Positions 42,190 through 50,887 of a stretch of 64,000 nucleotides of DNA are shown one piece after another. The notes under the pieces were generated by a model. The model made no database searches. It was not told the DNA's origin and saw nothing but the letters and a program-made list of their open reading frames with translations. The stretch's first letter is position 1; each line of letters begins with the position of its first letter. The stretch is from Psychroserpens mesophilus (GTDB lineage: Bacteria; Bacteroidota; Bacteroidia; Flavobacteriales; Flavobacteriaceae). The DNA is taken from positions 248,001 through 312,000 of the forward strand of contig NZ_JXJP01000001.1 of NCBI RefSeq assembly GCF_000826645.1, read 5' to 3'. The position numbers were made by a program, and so were the translations under genes.

Positions 42190-42603
42190 ATGGAAACTGT
42201 TTTTCACATGTCTCTGCCTTGCTTGAGTGTAAAAGAAACTAAAAACTTTTATACTGATATTGTTGGAGCTACAATTGGTAGGTCTTCTCAAACCTGGATA
42301 GATGTTAATTTATTCGGACATCAACTTACATTTATTAAAGCCCAGAAATTTAATTTCAATAGTCCAAACTATGTCTTCGAGGGAAAGATTTTACCGTCAT
42401 TTCACTTTGGAGTCATCGTTGATGAAACGACCTGGAATTCAACTTACAAAAAGCTAAAGGAAAAGAAATTACAACTTGTAGATCACAGCTTGTTTTTGAA
42501 AGACAAAGCTGGAGAACATCAATCGTATTTTATTAAAGATCCTAACGACTATATGTTAGAGTTTAAATGTTTTAAAGACCAAAAGAATATTTTTAGAGCG
42601 TAA
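42190..42603 (+). CDS. VOC (glyoxalase/bleomycin-resistance fold) family protein
   Basis: This 137-residue protein has the vicinal-oxygen-chelate fold in two beta-alpha-beta-beta-beta modules. Candidate metal ligands are H5 (FHMSLP), a His in SFHFGVIVD and the Glu in DYMLEFKCF; DVNLFGHQLTF is the second-strand segment. Members include glyoxalase I, dioxygenases and antibiotic-binding proteins, and no specificity can be assigned. It has its own promoter box and is not part of the polyamine operon as far as spacing shows. Confidence 0.85.
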   Translation: METVFHMSLPCLSVKETKNFYTDIVGATIGRSSQTWIDVNLFGHQLTFIKAQKFNFNSPNYVFEGKILPSFHFGVIVDETTWNSTYKKLKEKKLQLVDHSLFLKDKAGEHQSYFIKDPNDYMLEFKCFKDQKNIFRA

Positions 42604-42684
42604 CAAGCTAGCCTTAGATGTGACAATCTCTTAACGTCATAGTCTATTCACCGTTCAGAAACGTATATATACTATTCCACATGT

Positions 42685-42702
42685 AAATCATCATGATGAT
42701 TT
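42685..42702. promoter_or_regulatory. 18-bp perfect palindrome upstream of a small secreted-protein gene
   Basis: AAATCATCATGATGATTT is a perfect palindrome, centred about 88 bases before the ATG at 42782. It could be an operator for a dimeric regulator. No -7 box was recognised between it and the gene. Confidence 0.35.
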
Positions 42703-42781
42703 TACTAAAAGCACTATCGGACTTGAGGTGGCAAAACTCCGAAGAAAACAATGCTTATTTACAACGTTAAATGTTATTAAA

Positions 42782-43126
42782 ATGAAAACAAAAACTGCAT
42801 TAATTGCTGGCTTTTTAATGGTATGCTTTGTCTCTTTTTCGTCATTCGCTACATTAAATTCAACCGAAGTATTTGAAGGAATTTACGATGGTCAAGAAGA
42901 TTATGGTTACAATTTTATTGGTATTGATGAGGACGACGAAGAATACACAATGACGTTTCAGGAAGTTGATAAATCCCTTTTAAAGTCGTTCGATTTACAA
43001 TCAGAAAAACTTGTAGGAACGAAGTTTATGGTGACTTATACCATAACAACTGAAACTTTAAAAGATGATGATGGTTATGAAGACGAAATTGAAACCTATA
43101 CGATAGTAGCTTTAAAAAAGCTATAG
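42782..43126 (+). CDS. Small secreted protein, function unknown
   Basis: The start at 42782 gives a good signal peptide (MKTKTALIAGFLMVCFVSFSSFA); an in-frame ATG at 42728 would prefix 18 non-hydrophobic residues and is less likely. The mature part (~90 aa) is acidic and beta-strand-like (GYNFIGIDEDDEEYTMTFQEV, FMVTYTITTETL), and resembles a small periplasmic or outer-membrane-facing OB-like domain, though no family is recognised. A clear intrinsic terminator follows at 43147-43175. Confidence 0.75.
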   Translation: MKTKTALIAGFLMVCFVSFSSFATLNSTEVFEGIYDGQEDYGYNFIGIDEDDEEYTMTFQEVDKSLLKSFDLQSEKLVGTKFMVTYTITTETLKDDDGYEDEIETYTIVALKKL

Positions 43127-43146
43127 TTTCTCAAAAAATTATAATC

Positions 43147-43175
43147 AAGCCAACTTTTTAAAGTTGGCTTTTTTT
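43147..43175 (+). terminator. Intrinsic terminator
   Basis: AAGCCAACTT (43147-43156) pairs perfectly with AAGTTGGCTT (43161-43170) over a 4-base loop, followed by a run of T to 43175. It ends the small secreted-protein transcript and lies against the convergent glycosyltransferase gene end. Confidence 0.85.
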
Positions 43176-44670
43176 ATGAATTGATGAGTGGCTTTTTTCT
43201 AAATAATTCCCAAAAAAACACTGTAAAAACCACCACATATTCTATCGTAATAATCCAGAGGTTTTCAGATTTATCTGCACTATTGAGATTAATATAAGCC
43301 AAATAACTTAAGATGATTATAAAACTCCAAACTATGGGAAATTTATAGTTTGTAAACACACTTAAAATTAAAAGTGTTGCTATATACCATGGATGTACTG
43401 TAGTACTTAAAAATAGATACACAGCAAATGCTAAAAGCATATGTGTAATTAGGGTTTTGATAGTATGTTGTTGTTTTAAGAGAGACAATCCCACTACAAA
43501 TAAAAACACTACTAAGGCCAAGATTTTTCCAATTATGGCGATTTCATTATATCCTGTAAACCAATACCCTATTTCACGAGCAAGATAATAGACGCTTGCA
43601 TTAAACTCAAAATTACTAAACCAGAGTCCGACAGTTTCTGCATAGTTTGTTACAAATTCCGAAGAATAAAAAGGTGCAAATAAGATAAGCGTTGTCATGC
43701 CAACGATACCATAGAATGCTATTAACTTTTTAATGTCAATTTGGGTTTTTTTGTTGTCATCGAGAGCGGATTCTAGAAGTTCCTTAGATTCGTCGATTGC
43801 GTTCGAAATATCATTTTTGTTTTTTATAGTATGTTTTACCTTGGGACTATCGTCATGCTGTACTTGTTTCAGAATCTCACTACTTTTATTCGCTTTGAAC
43901 CACCAAAATAGCAATGGCAAAAACAACAACGGAATCAATTTTACCGAAATCGACAAAGCAAATACTACAGCAGCTAATTTCCATTTGCCTGAATGCAAGA
44001 GACATAAACTCCAAACCAGGAAGAAAATCATAACGCCTTCAAAATGTAAATTTCCGGTGAGTTCAATAATAATAAACGGATTTAGGATGTACCAAAAGAT
44101 GTTTTTTATAGGAAGGTTAAGTCGTTCAAGAAGGCGCTTTCCGAAGTATAGTGTCCCAAAATCTGCTGCGATGATTAGAAGTCGTAATACAAAAGCTGAA
44201 CCTAGAATGCTATGTCCAGAACACAGTCCTGCTATTACAAAACACAATTGCTTCATTGGAGGATAATTGGTAAAATGGCTTCCGTTAAGTTGTCCCATTC
44301 CAGAGTATAATTCTTCAGCTTGAGCAACCGGAAATTCTTGGTTTTGAACAAAGGATTCAGGCGTAAACAAATACGGATTAAGACCTTCAAGAATCATACG
44401 TCCATCCCAAATGAAACGATAAAAATCTTGAGACAAATTCGGAATGGCAAGAATAAAAATTGCCCGAAACAGAAATGCAATACCAGTTAAAAACTTAATG
44501 TTATTTTTTGAATATTTCAGAAGCAATCCAAATACAATCCATAACAAACTATACAAGAGGATCAGCTTCGTATATTCAGTTCGAATTAAATCATAAGCAA
44601 AAAGCCAATAGAGAAACAAGCCGACAAACGTGAGCAATAAAGGAACCTTATTAAGTTTCCATAATTGCAT
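43174..44670 (-). CDS. Multi-pass membrane glycosyltransferase (GT-C / mannosyltransferase-like)
   Basis: The 498-residue product has about ten to twelve hydrophobic segments, and an early loop (LSQDFYRFIWDGRMILEGLNPY) typical of GT-C enzymes that use polyprenyl-phosphate sugars (GT87-like mannosyltransferases). A later FYSSEF and HPWYIATLLIL fit the same family. The gene is third in a minus-strand set after two GT2 genes; the start at 44670 lies 5 bp after the stop of the preceding gene, whereas an upstream ATG at 44715 would overlap it by 41 bp. The loop (~residues 230-242) encoding SEILKQVQHDD is a dispersed repeat (43851-43880) inserted in frame. Likely makes a cell-surface glycan or glycolipid. 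Confidence 0.85.
   Translation of the reverse strand: MQLWKLNKVPLLLTFVGLFLYWLFAYDLIRTEYTKLILLYSLLWIVFGLLLKYSKNNIKFLTGIAFLFRAIFILAIPNLSQDFYRFIWDGRMILEGLNPYLFTPESFVQNQEFPVAQAEELYSGMGQLNGSHFTNYPPMKQLCFVIAGLCSGHSILGSAFVLRLLIIAADFGTLYFGKRLLERLNLPIKNIFWYILNPFIIIELTGNLHFEGVMIFFLVWSLCLLHSGKWKLAAVVFALSISVKLIPLLFLPLLFWWFKANKSSEILKQVQHDDSPKVKHTIKNKNDISNAIDESKELLESALDDNKKTQIDIKKLIAFYGIVGMTTLILFAPFYSSEFVTNYAETVGLWFSNFEFNASVYYLAREIGYWFTGYNEIAIIGKILALVVFLFVVGLSLLKQQHTIKTLITHMLLAFAVYLFLSTTVHPWYIATLLILSVFTNYKFPIVWSFIIILSYLAYINLNSADKSENLWIITIEYVVVFTVFFWELFRKKPLINS
43851..43880. repeat. Dispersed ~30-bp repeat inside the GT-C gene
   Basis: CGTCATGCTGTACTTGTTTC followed by AGAATCTCAC is a member of the family GTCATGCTGAACTTGTTTCAG-ATCT common in Bacteroidota genomes. 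On the gene strand it encodes EILKQVQHD in a cytoplasmic or periplasmic loop between membrane helices. Confidence 0.7.
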
Positions 44671-44674
44671 AATC

Positions 44675-46165
44675 TTAGACTTTAGAAGATATCGATTTAA
44701 AGAAGACGTAACCAAAACCTAAAAACAACATCAAATGGAATGGAAATAACCCAAAGTCGCCACCTTGATCGCCTACAACAAAAGCACTGTACAAGCCAAA
44801 CGCAAAATAGAGCATTAGCGCACCTTCTAAAATAACGTGAGGTGATAGTTTTTTTCTGAGATATTTGTTGCCTTTCCAAGAATCTTTAATAGTACTGATA
44901 TTAAATTTGGGCGTACGAACAAACTCACTACGTTTACCAACATGACCTTCTAAAACAGCAATTGAGTTGTGTAAAGAAAAACCCATTGCTATAGAAAAGA
45001 ACGTAAAAAACATGGCTATGTAGCTGAAGAAGTTTTTAAAACCACTACCATAAATTTGTTTGTACATAAACCAGTAGCAAATAAAAAAGATGACTGTACT
45101 CATGACGAAAAAACTCATAAAATAGAAGTAAAAGCGTAAATGAGCATATTCATTTTTAATGTATAACATGGGTATACTCAATACGGCAACGATAAAAACA
45201 TTTAAAAACATGGTACTATTTAATAAGTGAAGTAAGCCATGAATTTTCGTCTTAAAAGAAATGTTTTTTGATTGAATGACGCGTTTAAGCATTTTTCTAA
45301 AATTCTCAGCACCTCCTTTATTCCATCGAAATTGTTGCGAACGCGCAGCACTTATGACTACAGGTAATTCGGCAGGTGTTTCAACGTCTTCAAGATATTT
45401 AAACTTCCAGTTTTTAAGTTGTGCTCTATAACTTAAATCTAAATCTTCAGTTAGTGTATCACCTTCCCAATTTCCAGCATCAATGATACATTCTTTTCTC
45501 CAGATTCCAGCTGTACCATTAAAATTGATGAAATGACCTTTGCTATTTCGCCCAACTTGTTCTAGTGTAAAATGCGCATCTAAGGCAAAGGCTTGAATTT
45601 TAGTCAGTAATGAATAGTTACGGTTAATGTGACTCCAACGGGTTTGAACAACACCAATTTGTTCATCCTTAAAATACGGAATGGTACGTTTAAGCCAGTT
45701 AGGTTTTGGTAGAAAATCGGCATCAAAAATGGCAATAAATTCACCTTTAGCAATTTTTAAACCTTCTTTTAAGGCACCAGCTTTAAAACCACTTCGATCT
45801 GTTCTGGTAATATGTTTTATATCGAGACCTAGTGCTTTAATTTTTTCTACGTGTTCCCTTGTGGTCTCAATAGTTTCATCTGTGGAGTCATCAAGTACTT
45901 GAATTTCCAGTTTATTTTTTGGATAGTCAATAAGGGCAATGTTATCTAACAACCGATCCATAACATACATTTCATTATATACAGGAAGTTGTATGGTTAC
46001 AAAAGGCACTTCTTCAGATTTAGATAAATCAAAAGTCTCACAATCATCGTTTGCTTTTTTTGAAGACAGGTAATTAAACAGCAGGTTGAGCTGAGCCAGA
46101 GCATACAAGAAAATCAGTACAATAGCTATTGTATAAATGACAATAATTGTCGTTTGAAGAATCAT
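44675..46165 (-). CDS. Processive GT2 glycosyltransferase, cellulose-synthase-like
   Basis: This 496-residue membrane GT2 enzyme has an N-terminal helix, a cytoplasmic catalytic domain with the nucleotide-sugar motifs DDSTDET, FDADFLP, TEDLDL and QQFRWNKGG (the Q-x-x-R-W of processive enzymes), and four or five C-terminal helices (~290-480). This pattern matches cellulose synthase/ceramide glucosyltransferase-like GTs that elongate or transfer sugar to lipid. It overlaps the preceding GT2 gene by 4 bp. Together with the DPM-like GT2 and the GT-C enzyme it would form a lipid-linked glycan pathway. Substrate not predictable. Confidence 0.92.
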   Translation of the reverse strand: MILQTTIIVIYTIAIVLIFLYALAQLNLLFNYLSSKKANDDCETFDLSKSEEVPFVTIQLPVYNEMYVMDRLLDNIALIDYPKNKLEIQVLDDSTDETIETTREHVEKIKALGLDIKHITRTDRSGFKAGALKEGLKIAKGEFIAIFDADFLPKPNWLKRTIPYFKDEQIGVVQTRWSHINRNYSLLTKIQAFALDAHFTLEQVGRNSKGHFINFNGTAGIWRKECIIDAGNWEGDTLTEDLDLSYRAQLKNWKFKYLEDVETPAELPVVISAARSQQFRWNKGGAENFRKMLKRVIQSKNISFKTKIHGLLHLLNSTMFLNVFIVAVLSIPMLYIKNEYAHLRFYFYFMSFFVMSTVIFFICYWFMYKQIYGSGFKNFFSYIAMFFTFFSIAMGFSLHNSIAVLEGHVGKRSEFVRTPKFNISTIKDSWKGNKYLRKKLSPHVILEGALMLYFAFGLYSAFVVGDQGGDFGLFPFHLMLFLGFGYVFFKSISSKV

Positions 46166-46854
46166 TTTTTTAAACTGTATTTAAAAATCCAACCTAAGAT
46201 TTTTACGCCTGCAAATATAGCACCTTTTATGGTTCCTGAAACTTTTGAGACACCTATTCTATTTCTGTAATTTACAGGAATTTCAATGTAACTTAATTTT
46301 TGCTTTAACACTTTTAGCTGCATTTCAACAGTCCATCCATAAGTTTTGTCTTCCATTTGTAAATTCAAAAGTGCATTGTATTTGATAGCTCTAAAAGGAC
46401 CTAAATCTGTAAATTTTGCTCTGAAAAATAAAGTCATTAGGCTTGTTGCTAGCCAGTTCCCAAAGATTTGAGGAATAGTCATCGATCCATTTTCTCTTAG
46501 GTCTTTCACTCTTGCACCAATAACAAAATCGATATCATCGTATAGGATAGGAGCTATTATTTTTGTGAGTTCTTCTGGGTAATCACTGTAATCACCATCT
46601 AAAAACACGATAATATCTGGTTTTTCAGTTTGATTTGAAATATAATCCATGCCTTTTAAGCAGGCATAACCATAACCTTTGTTCGATTCTGTCAATACTG
46701 TTGCTCCTGCATTTTTTGCATTGATTTCTGTGTCGTCATTTGAATTATTACTCACCACAATAATTTCATTAACAAGGTCTGGAATATCTTTAATGACGAG
46801 CGCTATTGAATCTGCTTCATTGTAAGCAGGAATGATGACTTTTATATTTGGCAT
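46162..46854 (-). CDS. GT2 glycosyltransferase, dolichyl-phosphate-mannose-synthase-like
   Basis: This 230-residue soluble or membrane-associated GT-A enzyme has KVIIPAYNEADS, VVSNNSNDDT, FLDGDYSDYPEE and GARVKDLRENGSM, as in DPM1-type polyprenyl-phosphate glycosyltransferases. It likely loads a sugar onto a polyprenyl phosphate that the GT-C enzyme downstream can use; this is inference. It begins the set, with a TATTTTTG box (46873-46880) 18 bases upstream on the minus strand, and overlaps the next gene by 4 bp. Confidence 0.9.
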   Translation of the reverse strand: MPNIKVIIPAYNEADSIALVIKDIPDLVNEIIVVSNNSNDDTEINAKNAGATVLTESNKGYGYACLKGMDYISNQTEKPDIIVFLDGDYSDYPEELTKIIAPILYDDIDFVIGARVKDLRENGSMTIPQIFGNWLATSLMTLFFRAKFTDLGPFRAIKYNALLNLQMEDKTYGWTVEMQLKVLKQKLSYIEIPVNYRNRIGVSKVSGTIKGAIFAGVKILGWIFKYSLKK

Positions 46855-46872
46855 TTAGTTAGTTTGAAGGTG

Positions 46873-46880
46873 CAAAAATA
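46873..46880 (-). promoter_or_regulatory. -7 promoter box (TATTTTTG) for the glycosyltransferase set
   Basis: The minus strand reads TATTTTTG, matching TAnnTTTG, ending 18 bases before the start codon at 46854. It lies in the 33-bp gap after the polyferredoxin gene. No -33 TTG is seen at the usual distance. Confidence 0.4.
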
Positions 46881-46887
46881 CAACATC

Positions 46888-48477
46888 TTATTTCTGATTT
46901 ACTAAATCCATTAAATCAACATCATTTCCTAATAAGATTTCGTTTGGATTAATACGACCTTTCATGCTGTCGTTCTCTAATTTTAGTACACCTCTAGGGC
47001 AAACTGCAGAACAAATTCCGCAGCCAACACAACTGGAACGAACAATATTTTCACCTTTTTGAGCATAAGCGCGAACATCTATTCCCATTTCGCAATAGGT
47101 TGAACAATTACCGCACGAAATACATTGTCCGCCATTCGTTGTAATTCTAAACTTGGAAAACAGCCGTTGCTGGAATCCTAAAATGGCTGCCATCGGACAA
47201 CCAAAGCGACACCAAACTCTGTTTCCGAAGATTGGGTAAAAACCCGTACCAATTACTCCAGAAAATATAGCTCCAATAAGAAAGCCATAGCTTGATCGTA
47301 AGGTTTCGGCTTTGAAAAGAAATAATTTAGTTTCCGAACTCAACAAATGAAAACCAACAAGTGCCATAATAATTACGAAATACCCTATCGCTCCATATTT
47401 CGCATCTTTACCTAATTCATGACGCTTAAAAATCATAGTTAAGGCAAAGACTAAAGTTAAAATGCCTACAACAGAGAATAAAAACACATCTCGTGTAAGC
47501 CAATATTTATTGGCATCATAACCCAAATATGTATAAATCACTGCAGTGGTCATTAAAACGACAAACACTAAAACACTATGAATAACCCAGCGTTCAATTT
47601 TCCAGGCACTCTGACGTTTATCACTAAGATGTCTGAACGAATCTCCAGCAGTTTCTGCTAATCCGCCACAACCACAAACCCAAGAGCAATACCAGCGTTT
47701 CCCGTACTTAAAAGTTAATATTGGTGTTATCACAAAAATGGATACAATGCCGAAAATAAGCATCGCCATACCTATGGTTCCAGAATTAATAAAGGAATCA
47801 ATACGATACTGTTCAAAGTTATAATAGTTTAATGGCCAAACATTTTTAAGATCATAGTAAGGCAAATCAGAATTCATTACATACATGAATTCAGGAATTA
47901 AAAAGGCGAAAGCCAATTGAAAAAACATGACCGAAATCGTTCTGATTTGCTCATAACGATTATGTCGATACTTTAAAATAAACTTATATCCAAATGCTAA
48001 AATAGCAATAGTATAAAGTGTTCCGTAAACAAACCATTGACTTGCAGGTCTTCCGCTTAACAATTGACTTAATGGATCAAATAAGGCAATTAATCCAGTG
48101 TTTTCTCCACCATCTGTTGCTGCTCCTAAAAGGCCTTCATAAAAATAAAGGACGATGTAAAATGAGGTCAAGACAATTCCGGTAATCCAACCTAAAGTGC
48201 CTCTGGAAGATATAGATTTAAACCAGACACCATCATTTTTAATCCCTTTTGATTTTGAAAGATAAGCATCATTAGCAAATAGAATAGTACCAACTGTAAT
48301 AAATGATAAAGCTAAAGTAAGAAAGGTTACTGAATTTGGTAATTTAATATTAAATAAAGCCAACACTAAAATGAATAAACCAATTACTCCAAGTCCAACT
48401 GATAGTTTTTGCTTTTTTGATAAATCTTGAGCATCTGGTTTAGCTAAAGACATGCTGTAGTTTAATTTGTTGCTCAT
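46888..48477 (-). CDS. Membrane polyferredoxin with two 4Fe-4S clusters (NapH/CcoG-like)
   Basis: The 529-residue protein has about a dozen hydrophobic segments, a cytoplasmic WYCSWVCGCGG loop (residues ~265) and a CRFGCPMA loop, both CxxxC(P) motifs of NapH/CcoG/NosR-type quinone-linked ferredoxins. The C-terminal ~90 residues carry two 4Fe-4S motifs: CISCGNCSTYC and CVGCGICSAVCP. It should move electrons between a membrane quinol and a soluble partner. It overlaps by 4 bp the end of the flavoprotein gene upstream, so the two proteins probably form one NAD(P)H- or substrate-linked complex. The acceptor is not known. Confidence 0.88.
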   Translation of the reverse strand: MSNKLNYSMSLAKPDAQDLSKKQKLSVGLGVIGLFILVLALFNIKLPNSVTFLTLALSFITVGTILFANDAYLSKSKGIKNDGVWFKSISSRGTLGWITGIVLTSFYIVLYFYEGLLGAATDGGENTGLIALFDPLSQLLSGRPASQWFVYGTLYTIAILAFGYKFILKYRHNRYEQIRTISVMFFQLAFAFLIPEFMYVMNSDLPYYDLKNVWPLNYYNFEQYRIDSFINSGTIGMAMLIFGIVSIFVITPILTFKYGKRWYCSWVCGCGGLAETAGDSFRHLSDKRQSAWKIERWVIHSVLVFVVLMTTAVIYTYLGYDANKYWLTRDVFLFSVVGILTLVFALTMIFKRHELGKDAKYGAIGYFVIIMALVGFHLLSSETKLFLFKAETLRSSYGFLIGAIFSGVIGTGFYPIFGNRVWCRFGCPMAAILGFQQRLFSKFRITTNGGQCISCGNCSTYCEMGIDVRAYAQKGENIVRSSCVGCGICSAVCPRGVLKLENDSMKGRINPNEILLGNDVDLMDLVNQK

Positions 48478-49784
48478 GATGATACAGTTTGTAGTTGGTT
48501 ATTGTATGCTCTTAAAATGTCTTTTTCAAAACGTTTATAAAATTCGGGATCAAAATTAGCTTCAGAAAGATGATTCATTACATAATCAACATCTCGTTTT
48601 TCTGTGAGCCATCTATCAAACGTCTCATGACGCATACGTATTCCGAAGGTATTAATGCCTAAAAACTCATTGGTGTCTTGGTGAAAAGCAACTGTTATGC
48701 ATTTGGTGTCATCGTCATGCTTCCAGTGGAAATGTGCTTCATAATCTGGTTTGCCTTTGCTTCCAAAGACCCATCCGTAGGTTTGGTATTCGATATCAAA
48801 AAACTTTGCCGAATTAAACCAATGTCCAGGATTATAGGGTATTCGGTTGCCACAAATGGTCTGAGCTAAGGTTTCTCCCATCATTCGTCCTGTGTACCAA
48901 ACGGCTTCAATTGGTCTTCGGTTTCCAATGGCTTCGTGCTGTTCGGCGCAATCTCCAATAGCATACACATCTGGAATATTTGTTTCCAGATAACGGTTGA
49001 CTTTAATACCTTTTCCTGTTTCAATTTTTGAAGATTTAACAAAATCTATATTTGGTGAAACACCAGCAGTTAGTCCTACAACATTACAAGGGATTTCTTC
49101 ACCTGTTTCTTCAATGATAACCGATTTTACATAACCATGTTCATCTGATTTTATTTCTCTTAAATTAGTTGATAAGCGTAAATCGATGTGATGATTTTTT
49201 ATGTGTCTGTTAATCATTTCACTTTCACCTTCAGGTAAAACGCCATTCCAGAAACTCGATTCACGCACTAAAAATGTAACAGGAATGTTTCTGGAGTTGA
49301 GCATTTCTGCAAGTTCAATACCTATAAGTCCACCACCAACAATAACAGCACGATTACAAACGTCTTTGTTTGGCGCATGTACTTCCAAGTGTTCTAAATC
49401 TTGTTTGTGGTACATTCCCATAACGCCTTTTAAATCTTGACCTGGCCAACCAAATTTGTTCGGCTTGCTTCCTGTGGCAATTACTAGTTTGTTATAATTT
49501 AGATCATCTCCATTTGCCAGTTTTAAGCATTTATTATCAGTATCAATGGCATCAACGTAGGCATTAAGGAGTTCGATTCTATTCTTTTCCCAAAACCAGT
49601 TTTCATAAGGTTGGGTATGCTCAAACTTCATGTGTCCCATATAAACATACATGAGCGCTGTTCGAGAAAAGAAATAATCGGTTTCAGCCGAAATGATGGT
49701 GATTTTTTTATCTGAAAGTTTTCTGATATGTCTTGCTAAAGTGACACCAGAAATTCCGTTTCCAATGATGATGATGTGATCCAT
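48474..49784 (-). CDS. FAD-dependent pyridine-nucleotide-disulphide-type oxidoreductase
   Basis: This 436-residue flavoprotein has the N-terminal IIIGNGISGVTLARHI FAD motif, a second NAD(P)-binding GGGLIGIELAEM, and YAIGDCAEQHE near the C-terminal third. It resembles NirB-type and rubredoxin-reductase-type NAD(P)H oxidoreductases. There is no redox-active CxxC. Translationally coupled to the polyferredoxin gene (4-bp overlap), it could feed electrons from NAD(P)H into the membrane ferredoxin or take them from it. The partner and physiological role are inferred; no nitrite or sulphite reductase genes are nearby. Confidence 0.88.
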   Translation of the reverse strand: MDHIIIIGNGISGVTLARHIRKLSDKKITIISAETDYFFSRTALMYVYMGHMKFEHTQPYENWFWEKNRIELLNAYVDAIDTDNKCLKLANGDDLNYNKLVIATGSKPNKFGWPGQDLKGVMGMYHKQDLEHLEVHAPNKDVCNRAVIVGGGLIGIELAEMLNSRNIPVTFLVRESSFWNGVLPEGESEMINRHIKNHHIDLRLSTNLREIKSDEHGYVKSVIIEETGEEIPCNVVGLTAGVSPNIDFVKSSKIETGKGIKVNRYLETNIPDVYAIGDCAEQHEAIGNRRPIEAVWYTGRMMGETLAQTICGNRIPYNPGHWFNSAKFFDIEYQTYGWVFGSKGKPDYEAHFHWKHDDDTKCITVAFHQDTNEFLGINTFGIRMRHETFDRWLTEKRDVDYVMNHLSEANFDPEFYKRFEKDILRAYNNQLQTVSS

Positions 49785-49877
49785 AGGCTTTAGTTAGTTA
49801 AATCTTTTGTCGAAGGTTTTGTTAAAACCTTAAACGCTATTGGCAATTTGTTTAAATTTAAAGATTAAATTCTAGGT

Positions 49878-50879
49878 ATGAGAATAATTTTGACTTTCTA
49901 TGTTTTGTTTTTCACACTAACGTCTTGTGCTGTACAAAAGGAAAAAATTAACGGACTCAGTTTTGTGGCTTCACCTAATGCGATTGATGATAATCATATA
50001 AATCCTGTTACAAAAGTTGGCGCTAATTATACAGCTATTATGCCTTTTGGTTTTATGCGAAATTTGGACCATCCTGAAATTATTCATAATACAGATAGGC
50101 AATGGTTTGGTGAAACTAAAGCTGGAGCGAAGCAATATATTGATGAATTAAGGAAAAAAAACATTAAAATTATGATTAAGCCTCAAATTTGGGTTTGGCA
50201 TGGCGAATTTACGGGAGATATTAAAATGTCTTCCGAAGACAACTGGAAAGCACTTGAAAATACCTACACTAAATTTATTTTGGAATATGCAGAATTAGCT
50301 CAGGAAACTGAAGCAGAAATTTTTTGTATTGGAACAGAGTTAGAAAACTTCGTTAAGGAACGCCCAGAATATTGGCTTGATTTAATTCAAGAAATAAAAA
50401 CTGTTTATGGTGGTAAACTCACATATGCAGCCAATTGGGACGAATTTAAACGTACGCCTTTCTGGAGCGATGTTGATTATATTGGAGTGGATGCCTATTT
50501 TCCAGTAAGTGATCAAAAAACACCAACACTAGAAGAGTGTAAAGCTGGATGGCAGAGTCATAAAGAAGTTATTAAATCACTTTCTGAAAGACATAATAAA
50601 CCCGTTTTATTTACAGAATATGGCTATCGTAGTATGGACTATACAGGAAAAGAGCCTTGGGAAAGTGATCATACCATTGAATCTCTAAATTTTGAAGGTC
50701 AAGCCAATGCCACTCAAGCACTTTTTGAAGAATTTTGGCATGAAGACTGGTTTGCTGGAGGCTTTGTTTGGAAGTGGTTTCATAATCATGATACATCTGG
50801 AGGAGAAAAGGACAATCAGTTTACACCACAAAATAAACCTGTGGAAGCTGTCATTAAATCATTTTATAAATCTGAATAA
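49878..50879 (+). CDS. GH113-like glycoside hydrolase, lipoprotein
   Basis: This 333-residue lipoprotein (signal ends LTSC, Cys about residue 17) has a TIM-barrel layout of the GH113 (beta-mannanase) type: KPQIWVWHGEF, acid/base E154 in IGTELENF, DYIGVDAYFP, and nucleophile E247 in LFTEYGYRS. GH113 enzymes hydrolyse beta-1,4-mannan; the family here has no carbohydrate-binding module and no Sus genes around it, so it may act on an endogenous or periplasmic glycan. The next gene, a metallophosphoesterase, begins 8 bp later on the same strand. Confidence 0.87.
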   Translation: MRIILTFYVLFFTLTSCAVQKEKINGLSFVASPNAIDDNHINPVTKVGANYTAIMPFGFMRNLDHPEIIHNTDRQWFGETKAGAKQYIDELRKKNIKIMIKPQIWVWHGEFTGDIKMSSEDNWKALENTYTKFILEYAELAQETEAEIFCIGTELENFVKERPEYWLDLIQEIKTVYGGKLTYAANWDEFKRTPFWSDVDYIGVDAYFPVSDQKTPTLEECKAGWQSHKEVIKSLSERHNKPVLFTEYGYRSMDYTGKEPWESDHTIESLNFEGQANATQALFEEFWHEDWFAGGFVWKWFHNHDTSGGEKDNQFTPQNKPVEAVIKSFYKSE

Positions 50880-50887
50880 TTTACAAT

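Noticed and set aside
44697-44879. Minus-strand frame overlapping the end of the cellulose-synthase-like gene
   Set aside because: It lies in another frame of the same strand inside the real gene and encodes no recognisable protein.
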